A DNA stretch of 64,000 bases from Pseudomonadota bacterium (GCA_018818835.1 JAHIRD010000082.1:45503-109502); one strand, 5' to 3'; shown: positions 8,761-18,472, numbered from the stretch's first letter. Notes: generated by a model from the letters alone, not told the origin. Numbers and translations: made by a program.

Positions 8761-11700
8761 ATGTTCACAGGCCAGCGTTTTTCAGGATATGACATCATTG
8801 AAACCATTGAAGAAACGAAAGGTGCGATCTTTTACCGGGGGCAAAGGAGCATCACGAATGAAACTGTGCTTATCCAGGAACTGAAGACACGTGCACCTTC
8901 GCCATCTGAGATGGCCGTATTCATGCAAGAATACAAAACACTTAGCACTGATCATTTCCATGGCGTTGTCCCTTATGTGGATCTGATTGAAACACGGAAC
9001 AGCCTGGCGATCATCCAGGAAGATTTTAATGGCACCCCTCTTGGCAACGTGGTTTCGAATAAGCAATCACATTTGATATTTTTTCTGGACATTGCTGTGG
9101 ACATTCTTGAAACCCTTGGTCAGCTTCATCCCAAAAACATCATTCATAAAAATATCACACCCCAAAGTATTCTTATTCACCCAAAGACAGGGACCGTCAA
9201 ACTGACCCACTTCGGTTTTATTCCCACCCTGACCCATGAGAATGATACACTCCATGATCCGTTTGTCATCCGCAATACCCTGACCTACTTTTCACCGGAA
9301 CAGACCGGACACATGAACAGACCCATTGACTACCGGACGGATATTTACTCCCTGGGAATTGTCCTCTATGAACTGCTTACGGGTTCACCTCCCTTTGTCA
9401 TGGATAACCCCATGGAAATGATCCACGCACACATGGCCCGTTTGCCTGTACCCCCCGATCAGGTCCGGCCGAATGTGCCCCATATCATTTCCGAAATCAT
9501 CCTCAAACTGTTGTCCAAAAATCCCGAAGACCGATATCAAAGCTGCCATGGAGTCGCAGCCGACCTTATGGAATGCCGAGAACAGCTGAAGAACAGGCAG
9601 GCCATAGAATCTTTTCCCCTGTGTACCCATGACATCTCTTTGCAGTTCAACATCCCCCAGATCCTGGTTGGTCGTGATAAAGAAGTGGCTTTGCTCATGG
9701 CCGCATTTGATCGAATCAACACAGGTGAAAAGGAGCTGGTTCTGGTGGGAGGCCTTCCCGGTATAGGTAAATCAGCTTTAATCAACGAAATCCGCAAACC
9801 TGTGGTTGCGAACAAGGGGTATTTCAGTTCCGGGAAATTTGATCAATTCACCCGGGATATCCCTTACAGTGCTCTCATTCAGTCTTTCAAGGGGATTATC
9901 CACCAAATTCTTGCCGAGGGTGATAAAAAAATAGCCCAGTGGCAAAAAAGAATACGTGCTGCCCTTGGCCCCAACGGGAAAGTCATGACCGACGTGATTC
10001 CGGCTCTTGAACTTTTAATCGGCCCCCAACCGGAAATCCCGACCCTGGATCCCGAAGAATCTAAAAACCGTTTCAATTATGTTTTTCAGAATTTAATAAA
10101 CAGTCTTGCCTGTCAGGAACATTCCCTTGTGATTTTTCTGGATGACATGCAATGGGCCGATGCCGCAAGTACAGAACTCATCCGGACAGTGATCACCCAT
10201 CACAGTACCCGACATTTCCTGCTGATCTGTGCTTACAGGAGTAACGAAATCGGACCGGCCCATCCGTTTATGATGACCATTGACGACATTAAAAAAACCA
10301 AGATCCCGGTTCATGATCTAAGCCTGGGCCCAATCTCCCTGACCCATACCAACCGTTTGGTTTCCATTGCGCTGCGGTGCAACATAGACAACACACCACC
10401 CTTATCAGAGATGATTCATCAGAAAACAGGTGGAAATCCTTTTTTTGTTATTCAGTTCTGCAAATCCCTCTACGATCTGGGTTATCTGGAATCAGACCCG
10501 GCCATAGGCGTGACATGGGATTTGGACCGCATCAACCGGATGCAGGTCACAGAGAATGTGGTCGACCTTATGGCCGATAAAATTTCAGCTCTTGAAGAAA
10601 ACACCCGAAACATTCTTATGACATGTGCAGCCATGGGAAACCAGTTTAATCTTGAGACACTTGCCATGGTTTCCGGTCAATCACTGGAACAAACCCTTGA
10701 CGACCTGACCGGTGCCCTGAGGGAAAATCTAATCGGCATGCATAAGGATATCTTTCGATTCCAGCATGATCGGATCCAGGAAGCGGCGTATTCATTGATA
10801 CCTGAAGATAAGCGAGCCGGTATCCATCTGGTCATCGGTAAAAACATGCTTGAAAAAACGGCGACAGAAGATTTTACCGACTCTGTTTTCCAGATCGCAG
10901 ATCATCTGAACCAGGGACAATCACTGATCCAACATCCTGAAGAAAAGATTCAACTTGCCGAATTAAACCTCACGGCCGGTGAAAAAGCCAGAAATTCAAC
11001 TGCCTACAAATCCGCCATAGCCTACCTTTCCCATTCTGTTTCTCTCTTGCCTGCCAACCACTGGGAAACCCATTATGACATGAGCCGCACCATCCATATG
11101 AAACAACTGGAATGTCAGTCACTCAGCCTGGACCTGGCCTCTGCCCTTGCGACCTTTCAAACAATTGTTCAGCACACCCGCGGAAATACAGATATTGCCA
11201 ATGCATACAACCTGATGACCTATCTGTATACCATCCAGGGGGATTATGAAAAAGCACTTCGTCTTGGAATAGAAGGCATGTCCATCGTGGGGGTCCGTAT
11301 CCCCAAGTCACCCGGTAATCTCAAAGTTTTGTGGCAACTGATCAGAATGCGCTGGTTTTTTGGAAATACCCGGATAGAGGACATACCGGATATTCCCTTT
11401 GTTACTGACCCTGAAATCATTGCCTATACCAATCTTGCAGTAAGCACGACAACCGTGGCATATTACGTGGATGCAAATCTTTTCACCTATATCGTGGTTA
11501 ACGGCGCCAGCATCATTCCCAGATACGGAAACTGCGAAATCACTCCCTTTGCCCTTAACGCCATCGGCTCCATTCTCGGTTCCATTGGTTTATATAAACA
11601 GGGATTTCGCTTTGGTGAAACGTCTTTAAAAATGATGGACAAATTCACCCATTACCCTCAACGGGGACGTGTTTTGTATCTGTTTTCCCTGTTCATACTC

Positions 11701-13980
11701 CATACCCGCAAACATGGGAAATACTGCATTGAAAATTTCAGGAAATCGTTTACTCTCTGCCTTGAAGCCGGTGATCTGATCTTCAGTCTTCACAGCATCA
11801 GCATGAGAGCAACCTATCGCATCATGCTTGGAGACAACCTTGAAGATATCCTGTCCGAATATGTTCACTATGAAAATTTCCAAAAAGAGGGAAAAGATCC
11901 TTTTACAATGCATATGTACAAGGATAACATTCAGTTATGCCGATGCCTTCAAGGATTGACACCCACACAGGGACGGATGGATGAACAGGCGTTTGATGAA
12001 GAAAATGCCCTTGAATACTATCGAACGGAAGACAACCTGATCGGAGTATTCTTTTTCCGTCTGCACCAGTTAAAACTACGCTATCTTTTTGGGGAATTTG
12101 ATGAATGTCTGGAGTATTTCGAAGAACTTCAGCATCTTCTGAAATGTAAGATCGCAATTGGCGCCATGCATATACCTGAATTTGTACTTTATCACTCCTT
12201 GGTCATTGCGGCGGTATACCCTAAGGCATCGTGGCCGGATAAACTAAAATTTTACACCAGGCTTCGAGTCAATCTGGCCAGAATGAAAAAATGGGCCCAT
12301 CATTGCCCGGATAATTATCATCACAAATACCTCCTGATTCTGGCTGAAATGTATCGTTTGAAAGGTAAGCGAGCAAAAGCTGTCAAGCATTACCGCCTTG
12401 CCGTACAATCTGCATTTAAATACGGATACACGCAGAATAAGGCCATAGCCAACGAGAGGCTGTCAACCTATCACCTTGAATCAGGGGAAAACGATCTGGC
12501 CACCCACTATCTCAGAGAAGCATGCCAGGACTTTGAAAAGGCTGGCTATACAGCCAAAGTGAACCAGTTACGTGAATCCTATCCCCTTATCATGAAAAAC
12601 ATTCATCCCAAAAACGATCTAAACGGGAAAACCACCCACGACCTCATCGATCTGGAAACCATCATGCAGATCTCCCAGGCCATTTCCGGTGAAATTGTTC
12701 TGGACAAGCTCCTGAGATTAATCATGGATATTACCATGAAGCGAGCCGGTGCCGGACGGGGTTTTCTCTTATTGGAAAATGAGGGGCACTTGTATGTGGA
12801 GGCTGAAAGTGACATTACGCAAAAAGAGGTCTTTGGGCTTAAATCAATTCCCATTGAAAATCATGAGGGATTTGCCAGGAGCGTTGTCCATTATGTTGCC
12901 CGTACACAGAAACCTCTTCTTTTGAGCAACGCGGCAGCCACAGGTGATTTCACCCTTGATCCCTACATCCTGGACCATCAACCCCGATCCATTCTTTGTT
13001 TGCCGATTCTAAACCAGGGCCGTCTTTCTGCAATCATCTATTTTGAGAACACACTTACGGCAAACGCATTTAAACCGGATCACGTAGAGCTTCTGGGCCT
13101 TTTATCTGCCCAGGCAGCTGTGGCCATTGACAATGCCCGTCTTTATGAGAACCTTGAGGAAAAGGTCAGCCAAAGGACGAATGAGCTCAACATGACCCTT
13201 CAAACCGTTGAAAACGCAAACCGCCAGATCATGGGAAGCATTAGGTATTCCGCCATGATCCAGCAGTCACTTCTTCCTGATCCTGAAATGATCCACACCC
13301 ATCTTCCGGGAAGTTTTTTTATCTGGATACCCAGAGACATTGTGGGAGGAGATATCTATCACTTCGAGGCCCAGGAAGACCGCTTCATTATAGCCGTTAT
13401 CGACGGCACCGGACACGGCGTACCCGGTGCATTCATGACCATGATTGCCAGCTCAGGGTTGCGGCGAATCATCAAAGAGGAAAATGAATTCAATCCGGCG
13501 CTCATTTTAAAAAAACTCAATGTGTTTGTAAAAACGACCCTGCAGCAGGACAAGGATAATGCCCATTCCGATGATGGCCTGGATGCGGCCATATGCTGTT
13601 ACTCGGCCCGAACCGATACCCTGGATTTTGCAGGAGCCCGACTCCCTCTATACCTGGTAAAGGATAATTTGATCCAAAAAATCAAAGGGGATCGAAAAAG
13701 CCTTGGATACATTTCGTCAAACCTTGACCATGACTATACACGCCACACAATTCATCAGGTCAAAGGCTCCCATATTTATATGCCCACAGACGGATACTCA
13801 GACCAACTTTGTGCTCCCCCCACCGAACGTTTCGGCAACGGACGTTTCACAAAACTGATTCTCGATCATCATCAAAAACCCTTTGAAGAACAAAAAGAAA
13901 TCCTAATGAACGCCCTTGACCTTCACAGAGGAGGTCAGTCCCAGACCGATGACATCACCATCGTGGGGTTCACCGTATAA
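8761..13980 (+). CDS. Pseudokinase / AAA ATPase / GAF / SpoIIE-type PP2C phosphatase signalling protein
   Basis: This 1739-residue cytoplasmic multidomain protein has no membrane segments. Residues 1-280 are a Ser/Thr-kinase fold, but the catalytic loop reads HKNITPQS where HRD is expected, and the metal loop reads THFGF instead of DFG, so catalysis is probably lost. A P-loop ATPase follows, with Walker A GGLPGIGKSALI near residue 330 and Walker B-like LVIFLDDMQWAD near 460. A long helical TPR-like stretch runs to about 1280. A GAF domain (about 1300-1460) and a short coiled coil lead to a C-terminal SpoIIE/PP2C phosphatase with intact GGDIYHF and VIDGTGHGVPGAFM metal-binding motifs. This matches the large 'predicted ATPase' signalling family (HstK-like) with a phosphatase output in place of a histidine kinase. 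It is monocistronic, followed by repeats. Confidence 0.85.
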   Translation: MFTGQRFSGYDIIETIEETKGAIFYRGQRSITNETVLIQELKTRAPSPSEMAVFMQEYKTLSTDHFHGVVPYVDLIETRNSLAIIQEDFNGTPLGNVVSNKQSHLIFFLDIAVDILETLGQLHPKNIIHKNITPQSILIHPKTGTVKLTHFGFIPTLTHENDTLHDPFVIRNTLTYFSPEQTGHMNRPIDYRTDIYSLGIVLYELLTGSPPFVMDNPMEMIHAHMARLPVPPDQVRPNVPHIISEIILKLLSKNPEDRYQSCHGVAADLMECREQLKNRQAIESFPLCTHDISLQFNIPQILVGRDKEVALLMAAFDRINTGEKELVLVGGLPGIGKSALINEIRKPVVANKGYFSSGKFDQFTRDIPYSALIQSFKGIIHQILAEGDKKIAQWQKRIRAALGPNGKVMTDVIPALELLIGPQPEIPTLDPEESKNRFNYVFQNLINSLACQEHSLVIFLDDMQWADAASTELIRTVITHHSTRHFLLICAYRSNEIGPAHPFMMTIDDIKKTKIPVHDLSLGPISLTHTNRLVSIALRCNIDNTPPLSEMIHQKTGGNPFFVIQFCKSLYDLGYLESDPAIGVTWDLDRINRMQVTENVVDLMADKISALEENTRNILMTCAAMGNQFNLETLAMVSGQSLEQTLDDLTGALRENLIGMHKDIFRFQHDRIQEAAYSLIPEDKRAGIHLVIGKNMLEKTATEDFTDSVFQIADHLNQGQSLIQHPEEKIQLAELNLTAGEKARNSTAYKSAIAYLSHSVSLLPANHWETHYDMSRTIHMKQLECQSLSLDLASALATFQTIVQHTRGNTDIANAYNLMTYLYTIQGDYEKALRLGIEGMSIVGVRIPKSPGNLKVLWQLIRMRWFFGNTRIEDIPDIPFVTDPEIIAYTNLAVSTTTVAYYVDANLFTYIVVNGASIIPRYGNCEITPFALNAIGSILGSIGLYKQGFRFGETSLKMMDKFTHYPQRGRVLYLFSLFILHTRKHGKYCIENFRKSFTLCLEAGDLIFSLHSISMRATYRIMLGDNLEDILSEYVHYENFQKEGKDPFTMHMYKDNIQLCRCLQGLTPTQGRMDEQAFDEENALEYYRTEDNLIGVFFFRLHQLKLRYLFGEFDECLEYFEELQHLLKCKIAIGAMHIPEFVLYHSLVIAAVYPKASWPDKLKFYTRLRVNLARMKKWAHHCPDNYHHKYLLILAEMYRLKGKRAKAVKHYRLAVQSAFKYGYTQNKAIANERLSTYHLESGENDLATHYLREACQDFEKAGYTAKVNQLRESYPLIMKNIHPKNDLNGKTTHDLIDLETIMQISQAISGEIVLDKLLRLIMDITMKRAGAGRGFLLLENEGHLYVEAESDITQKEVFGLKSIPIENHEGFARSVVHYVARTQKPLLLSNAAATGDFTLDPYILDHQPRSILCLPILNQGRLSAIIYFENTLTANAFKPDHVELLGLLSAQAAVAIDNARLYENLEEKVSQRTNELNMTLQTVENANRQIMGSIRYSAMIQQSLLPDPEMIHTHLPGSFFIWIPRDIVGGDIYHFEAQEDRFIIAVIDGTGHGVPGAFMTMIASSGLRRIIKEENEFNPALILKKLNVFVKTTLQQDKDNAHSDDGLDAAICCYSARTDTLDFAGARLPLYLVKDNLIQKIKGDRKSLGYISSNLDHDYTRHTIHQVKGSHIYMPTDGYSDQLCAPPTERFGNGRFTKLILDHHQKPFEEQKEILMNALDLHRGGQSQTDDITIVGFTV

Positions 13981-14009
13981 GCGGGACAAGCAAACAGGTA
14001 TTATTTTTG

Positions 14010-14135
14010 TTTTTCTCGCTCCCAGGCTCCTGCCTGGTGTATACCTCATGGCTTAAGCCATGCCTCTAAAGGCGGTAACTCCGAACCAAAAAACATATCT
14101 CTCACAGAGGCACAAAGATCACAGAGGGATATCTA
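14010..14135. repeat. Small palindromic repeat block downstream of the phosphatase gene
   Basis: The block contains tcgctcccaggctcctgcct, a catggcttaagccatg palindrome and tctcacagaggcacaaagat. These are the same modules as in the 8.3-8.6 kb cluster in another order. No coding frame is supported. Confidence 0.65.
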
Positions 14136-14249
14136 ACAGCACCCAATCCCCCAACCCATTTGTGTGTCGGGGCGAAGCCTTGGCAAAGACCGGCACAGCT
14201 TTTAAACTCGTCCCCGCGAAGGCGGGGAGCTGGCCCTCAAATAGCCGCG

Positions 14250-14348
14250 CTTCATTGTAAAACTGTTTTTGTTTGGTCAGTTTTAATCCCTTCAAACAAG
14301 GGCACGGCGCGCCGTGTCCCTACAGTGTACGAACGGTATAGCTCAATC
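14250..14348 (+). repeat. Dispersed repeat, copy 2 (first copy at 3661-3758)
   Basis: Shares gtttggtcagttttaatccc, the palindrome gcacggcgcgccgtgtc plus cctaca, and gaacggt with copy 1, in the same orientation. It ends about 80 bp before the orphan toxin fragment. Confidence 0.75.
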
Positions 14349-14427
14349 AATTGACTCCGGTCACCTTATAGTTTCTAATCCATCACCGGTATATAAATAA
14401 CGTCATTATAAATTTCCAAACGCAAAT

Positions 14428-15177
14428 TTATAGTTCTCCATGCTCATATTTTTCCCCCAGGCTGTTCCACAAATCCAGAAACCCGAGACGGTAAAGGAAA
14501 TAGGAGCTAAGGGATTTTAAATTTGTTTCTTTGCGTTCAAAGTTCAGCGTTTCCACGGCACCGTGTTTATTCGGACTGTTTCTGTTCAGATTCTTGGTCA
14601 GGCCGTTGCCCACATAATCCTGATTGTTGCCAATAGTATCGTGCATTTCCATTCTGGTTGCGAGCAGCTTTTGTTCAGTCTTGTTCAGGTCAGTCGTTGT
14701 CAAATATTTTTTAAAACTCTTGGTATCCTTAGACCATTGATCAGGTAAATATTTGCTTTCAACCGCAGCCGCGTGGTGTTCAGCGTATTTTGCCTGAAAC
14801 TCCGGTGTCATGGCAGTATCAGTAAATGTTTTTGGAAAATCAAGGGGCAACTCGGTATTTGCAAACTCGCTGACCTTTTCAAAGGTGGCAGGTACGCTTT
14901 TGACACCGCTCAGGGGCATGGATTTTTCCGTATCCACCACTACCAGGACATACTCTTTCTTGGAGTTATAGTCCAGTCCCAGTTTTTCGCTGATCAATCG
15001 GGGATCGGTATCGCCGTCTTCGATCTGGTCAAAGCTGGTTGACCAGTATTTGGAGCCTTTACCGGTTGTTCCTTCCATCAATGGCCCCATGGTACCGCTT
15101 AAGGGGACTGCCTGGGAGTCTTTGTGCTGTAGATGTGTTTTTTCCATGAACCGGGCCTGAAACCGTTCATCACCCAC
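14428..15177 (-). pseudogene. Decayed duplicate of the Hcp-fused toxin/immunity module (chimeric fragment)
   Basis: The first ~220 residues are nearly identical to the C-terminal domain of the Hcp-fusion gene at 16087-17502, from VGDERFQARFMEKTHLQHKD to NFERKETNLKSL. The frame then switches, in phase, to SYFLYRLGFLDLWNSLGEKY. That is the tail of the neighbouring immunity candidate (15566-16090), not of the toxin. The Hcp half is missing: homology stops at about 15183, exactly where a palindrome (tcccaggctatgcctggga) begins. About 80 bp after the stop also match between copies (14380-14427 against about 15505-15565). The simplest reading is a duplicated module that lost its Hcp part and then suffered an internal deletion joining toxin to immunity. 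A start ATG at 15177 gives 249 residues but has no convincing ribosome-binding site. Whether any product is made is unknown. Confidence 0.75.
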
Positions 15178-15181
15178 ATTG

Positions 15182-15350
15182 CTGTCCCAGGCTATGCCTG
15201 GGATTTTTTATACTCACCATGAAGGTCATGAAGGACATGAAGTTTAGGGTGGAGATGTTTTCTTTTCCTCATGAACTTTATGCTCTTCATGGTAAACTTT
15301 TTTTTCTTTTTTTAAACCACCCGTTCGCGTAGCTCACTGAAGGACACGAA
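15182..15350 (-). repeat. Composite dispersed repeat, left copy (inverted relative to 18639-18772)
   Basis: On the reverse strand the order is cttcgtgtccttcagtgagc, acgcgaacgggtggttta, catctccaccctaaacttca, tgtccttcatgacctt, then a ccaggcatagcctgg palindrome. The same order occurs on the plus strand at 18639-18772, which lacks about 47 bp of the middle between short GAAAA repeats. The two copies therefore form long inverted repeats about 3.3 kb apart, enclosing the Hcp-effector genes. Confidence 0.8.
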
Positions 15351-15565
15351 GAGCGCAAAGAAAACAAATAATTTTAGTTAGTTATTTGATTATTTCTTTA
15401 ACTTCCAGCAAAAAAAACTAAATTTTAAGAGATAATAGCACGGAGAAGGGCAAAAGGATTTCCCTGCCGAGGGGCCGCACTTTTGAAAAGTTTGCTCCGT
15501 CGTTATAATTTCTAATCCATCACCGGCATATAAATAACGTCATTTAAAAATTTCCAAATGCCGAT
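15351..15565. other. Intergenic region carrying the 3' flank of the toxin/immunity module
   Basis: No gene is visible. The last ~60 bases (from about 15505) match the sequence after the decayed module copy (14380-14427), including ggtgatggattagaaa-type and gacgttatttatat sequences. This shows that the duplication extended beyond the coding region. Confidence 0.5.
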
Positions 15566-16090
15566 TTATAGTTCTCCGCGCTCATATTTTTCACCCAGGC
15601 TGTTCCACAGGTCCAGGAATCCCAGGCGGTAAAGGAAATGATAGCTAAGAGAAAGTCTTGTGGGCATGTATGACATGTCGAATGCTAATGGGCTTTGGCG
15701 AGATCGGTTTACAATGCAATACCCATCAGTTGTGCTTTGCACACATAACATTTCGCCATCCACATCATCATCGGCACTGGTCATGGCTCCGGCATGCAAT
15801 CCGCCTTCAGCTGGGGGCCTGCGAAAATCTTCCAGAGCCTTGGGGAACCAGCTCAAGGCTTTTAGTGGGAAATCGAATTGGTAGCACGAATATTTGACGT
15901 CGGCTTTGCGGTGTCGCATGTACGTTGCTAATACAGACAAATGGTCGTCACGTTTCACAAGCACATACAATTCTTCAGCTTCGGTGGTATCCAGACACCT
16001 GCCCAGCTCTTGGGCATCGGGCGGAAGCTGCTCATGATTAATGATCAAGGGCAAGGCATCCTGTACCGGGTATAATTGTATATAGGTCAT
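15566..16090 (-). CDS. Candidate immunity protein for the Hcp-fused effector
   Basis: This 174-residue protein has no signal peptide. Its ATG overlaps the effector stop codon (ATGA at 16087-16090), so the two are translationally coupled, the classic arrangement of an effector and its immunity protein. It is acidic (YIQLYPVQDALPLIINHEQL; DTTEAEELYVLVKRDDH; MTSADDDVDGEML) and ends with YHFLYRLGFLDLWNSLGEKY. That tail is preserved as the end of the decayed module at 14.4 kb, showing that the pair was duplicated together. The many small T6SS immunity families (DUF1795, SUKH and others) do not obviously match, so the family is unrecognised. The immunity role is inferred from position alone. It could instead be a chaperone or adaptor for loading the effector. 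Confidence 0.65.
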   Translation of the reverse strand: MTYIQLYPVQDALPLIINHEQLPPDAQELGRCLDTTEAEELYVLVKRDDHLSVLATYMRHRKADVKYSCYQFDFPLKALSWFPKALEDFRRPPAEGGLHAGAMTSADDDVDGEMLCVQSTTDGYCIVNRSRQSPLAFDMSYMPTRLSLSYHFLYRLGFLDLWNSLGEKYERGEL

Positions 16091-17502
16091 ATGGGTTTGA
16101 GTCCTTCAATGATTAAAATGGCTCCATTGTCGTTTAGGGATTTTAAATTTGTTTCCTTACGTTCAAAGTTCAGCGTTTCCACGGCACCGTGTTTATTCGG
16201 ACTTTTTCTGTTCAGATCTTTGGTCAGGCCGTTTCCCAAATAATCCTGATTGTTGCCAATAGTATCGTGCATTTCCATTCTGGTCACAAGAAGCTTTTGT
16301 TCATCTTTAGTCAGATCTGTCGTTATTAAATAATCCCTGAAACCCTTAGTGTCCTTAGACCACTGATCGGGTAAATCACCACTTTCAACCGCAGCCGCGT
16401 GGTGTTCAGCGTATTTTGCCTGAAACTCAGGTGTCATGGCAGTATCGGTAAATGTTTTTGGAAAATCAAGGGGCAACTCGGTATTTGCAAACTCGCTGAC
16501 CTTTTCAAAGGTGGCGGGTACGCTTTTGACACCGGTCAGGGGCATGGATTTTTCCGTATCCACCACAACAAGCACATACTCTTTCTTGGGGTTATAGTCC
16601 AGTCCCAGTTTTTCGCTGAGCAATCGGGGATCGGTATCGCCGTCTTCGATCTGGTCAAAGCTGGTTGACCAGTACTTGGAGCCTTTACCGGTGGACCCTT
16701 CCATCAATGGCCCCATGGTGCCGCTTAAGGGGACTGCCGGGGTGTCTTTGTGTTGCAGATGTGTTTTTTCCATGAACCGGGCCTGGAACCGTTCATCACC
16801 CACATTGCCGTGTTTTGCCATGTGAGAAAGCTCATCATCGGAATACTTGGGCTGATAACCCTGGGTTTTGATGTCTTTGCGTACGTTGTCGAGGCGCTTT
16901 TTCGCATCTGTCAGGGATAGTGGCGCCACGCCTTTGCAATTGGTAAATCGGTCTTTGGGCGCGGATGAAGCTTTTTGACCCGGCGCAAGTCGATCAGCCC
17001 TTTTTGGGGGTGATTGGGATTTTTTAAGGGGAGCAGGGCCGGTTTTCATCAGGTATGATCCCAGGGCTTCCGACGAATCCCAGGTATCCGAGGTTTCAAA
17101 GGGCGGGTCTTCCCATCGCCAGGTTATTTTCTGATATGAGAAAGACACGTCTTCCACACCCATGTCAAAGACAATGGATGTGATCCGTGCGTTTTCAAGT
17201 GTGATTGTATAAAAATGCTCCTCATGGCCCTGGGGATTATAACGGTATGATTTGACCAATACCTCGGATAAAACTTCAGATGATGCAAGGGCTTGATTGA
17301 GAAGGGGCGTTGACATATCTATTAATTTGGTGATTATCAAGGGGGTGTGTACACGCTTGCCGCCCTTTTCACCCGAGGGTATAATGATTTCATGAACAAA
17401 ATAGTTTGCTAAAATTGTACCTTCCCGGCCTTTCATTTTACAGGACCCTTTGATGCGCCCCTGTTTCCCTCCTATGATTTCAACATGATGTGGTAAGTCC
17501 AT
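16087..17502 (-). CDS. Evolved Hcp (T6SS tube protein) with C-terminal effector domain
   Basis: 471 residues. Residues 1-~150 match Hcp/TssD: GRIKGSCKMKGREGTILANY, then GKRVHTPLIITKLIDMSTPL, LNQALASSEVLSEVLVKSYR, EEHFYTITLENARITSIVF and VSFSYQKITWRWEDPP. This is the same order as E. coli Hcp (RVHKPF, ALSSGE, EHFFTTTL, SLAYRKIDW). A Pro/Ser/Lys-rich linker (about 155-205) leads to a unique domain (about 205-471) containing YSDDELSHMAKHG, KGSKYWSTSFDQIEDGD, YVLVVVDTEKSMPL and MHDTIGNNQDYLGNGLTK. Hcp fused to a C-terminal toxin is a known T6SS delivery strategy. The extension here is not one I recognise; the WSTSF sequence recalls an ADP-ribosyltransferase STS motif, but this is speculative. No other T6SS genes lie in the window, so the apparatus must be elsewhere. 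An immunity candidate follows with a 4-bp overlap. Confidence 0.8.
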   Translation of the reverse strand: MDLPHHVEIIGGKQGRIKGSCKMKGREGTILANYFVHEIIIPSGEKGGKRVHTPLIITKLIDMSTPLLNQALASSEVLSEVLVKSYRYNPQGHEEHFYTITLENARITSIVFDMGVEDVSFSYQKITWRWEDPPFETSDTWDSSEALGSYLMKTGPAPLKKSQSPPKRADRLAPGQKASSAPKDRFTNCKGVAPLSLTDAKKRLDNVRKDIKTQGYQPKYSDDELSHMAKHGNVGDERFQARFMEKTHLQHKDTPAVPLSGTMGPLMEGSTGKGSKYWSTSFDQIEDGDTDPRLLSEKLGLDYNPKKEYVLVVVDTEKSMPLTGVKSVPATFEKVSEFANTELPLDFPKTFTDTAMTPEFQAKYAEHHAAAVESGDLPDQWSKDTKGFRDYLITTDLTKDEQKLLVTRMEMHDTIGNNQDYLGNGLTKDLNRKSPNKHGAVETLNFERKETNLKSLNDNGAILIIEGLKPI

Positions 17503-17978
17503 GAACGCTCCTGCAATAATGTTTCCTGAAGAGTAATGAGTGTAAATTTAATGGTTAATAATTAAATCAACATTCCTTGTCAAGGAATTTATGGATTAAT
17601 TTGTGATTTTTTCAGATTATAGAGATGGAGGCATTATGTTTATTCTTCAGGCACCACAACCAATTTTCCTATCTTTCTGTTTCTTCGTGTTCAACGGCCA
17701 ACGGGAGCGGGTGGCTGGAAAAATGTATTCGTCCCAAGCCGGAGCCTGGAAACGAGTGGGACTTACCCCGTGAACAAATACCTCAATTATTTTATGGAAC
17801 TTTTTTTAAAAATATGCAATTTTACCCATAATCAAGGGTTTATCGTGAAAAATCAGTCCGACAGGTTCCGGCTGATATATTTTTTCTCGCATCACTATGT
17901 CTTATTATAAAACATCACTATGTCTTATTACAAAAATTGATCATCCATTTTAGTCCGGACAAAAAAAGGAAGATAACA
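17503..17978. other. Divergent intergenic region between the Hcp-effector and lipoprotein genes
   Basis: AT-rich DNA that should hold two divergent promoters. At 17730-17758 there is a degenerate palindrome unit (gtcccaagccggagcctgga). A direct repeat 'catcactatgtcttattata/c' occurs twice at about 17890-17930. No gene is supported. Confidence 0.4.
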
Positions 17979-18467
17979 ATGAACAGTATACTAAAAAAAA
18001 CCGTGCTCACACTCCTCAGTATTTTATGTATTTCTGGCTGCACAAACGTTGCCACAGACAACAGTGACGATATTGATGCATTAAAAGCACATATGATTAA
18101 AAGTGACTCATCGATTAAAATTAATCCCATGGCCGAAACAGTAGCCAGCCTTATTGCAGATCCGACCCAGCAGCAAGAGATGCTTGACGAGGCAAAAGCA
18201 CGATACGCCCAAATGGATATCAAGGATATCTATCTTGTGACCGGTGCCACATTCGAAAGCAATGAGACTGTTATTGGATCATTGGTTCATTTTAATAAAA
18301 AACTGACCCTTGATGAAGCCAAAGCGCAACTGGCAAAAGATGAGACGTTTAAAGACCAGCTCGTGGGAGTTTTCATGAATGGAAATTTTGCATTTTCAGT
18401 CGCGACACTGGATGGAAAAACAGTGACTCCGAAATCTGTTATCACCGCCTTTACAAATTTCAATTAA
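17979..18467 (+). CDS. Small predicted lipoprotein
   Basis: Read from the ATG at 17979, which has a good ribosome-binding site (aaaggaag), this encodes 162 residues. A lipoprotein signal begins MNSILKKTVLTLLSILCISG and is followed by the lipobox Cys, so the mature protein should be anchored by Cys21. The mature part is acidic and mixed alpha/beta (QQEMLDEAKARYAQMDIKDI, FNKKLTLDEAKAQLAKDETF), with no cysteines after the anchor. I do not recognise the family. A frame starting 42 bases earlier would put extra charged residues before the signal and is less likely. Immediately after its stop lies a fragment of the repeat protein found at 60.4 kb. Confidence 0.65.
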   Translation: MNSILKKTVLTLLSILCISGCTNVATDNSDDIDALKAHMIKSDSSIKINPMAETVASLIADPTQQQEMLDEAKARYAQMDIKDIYLVTGATFESNETVIGSLVHFNKKLTLDEAKAQLAKDETFKDQLVGVFMNGNFAFSVATLDGKTVTPKSVITAFTNFN

Positions 18468-18472
18468 CCGCT

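Noticed and set aside
17625..17831. Plus-strand 68-codon frame before the lipoprotein
   Set aside because: Contains a palindromic repeat unit, has no ribosome-binding site, and reads like untranslated DNA.
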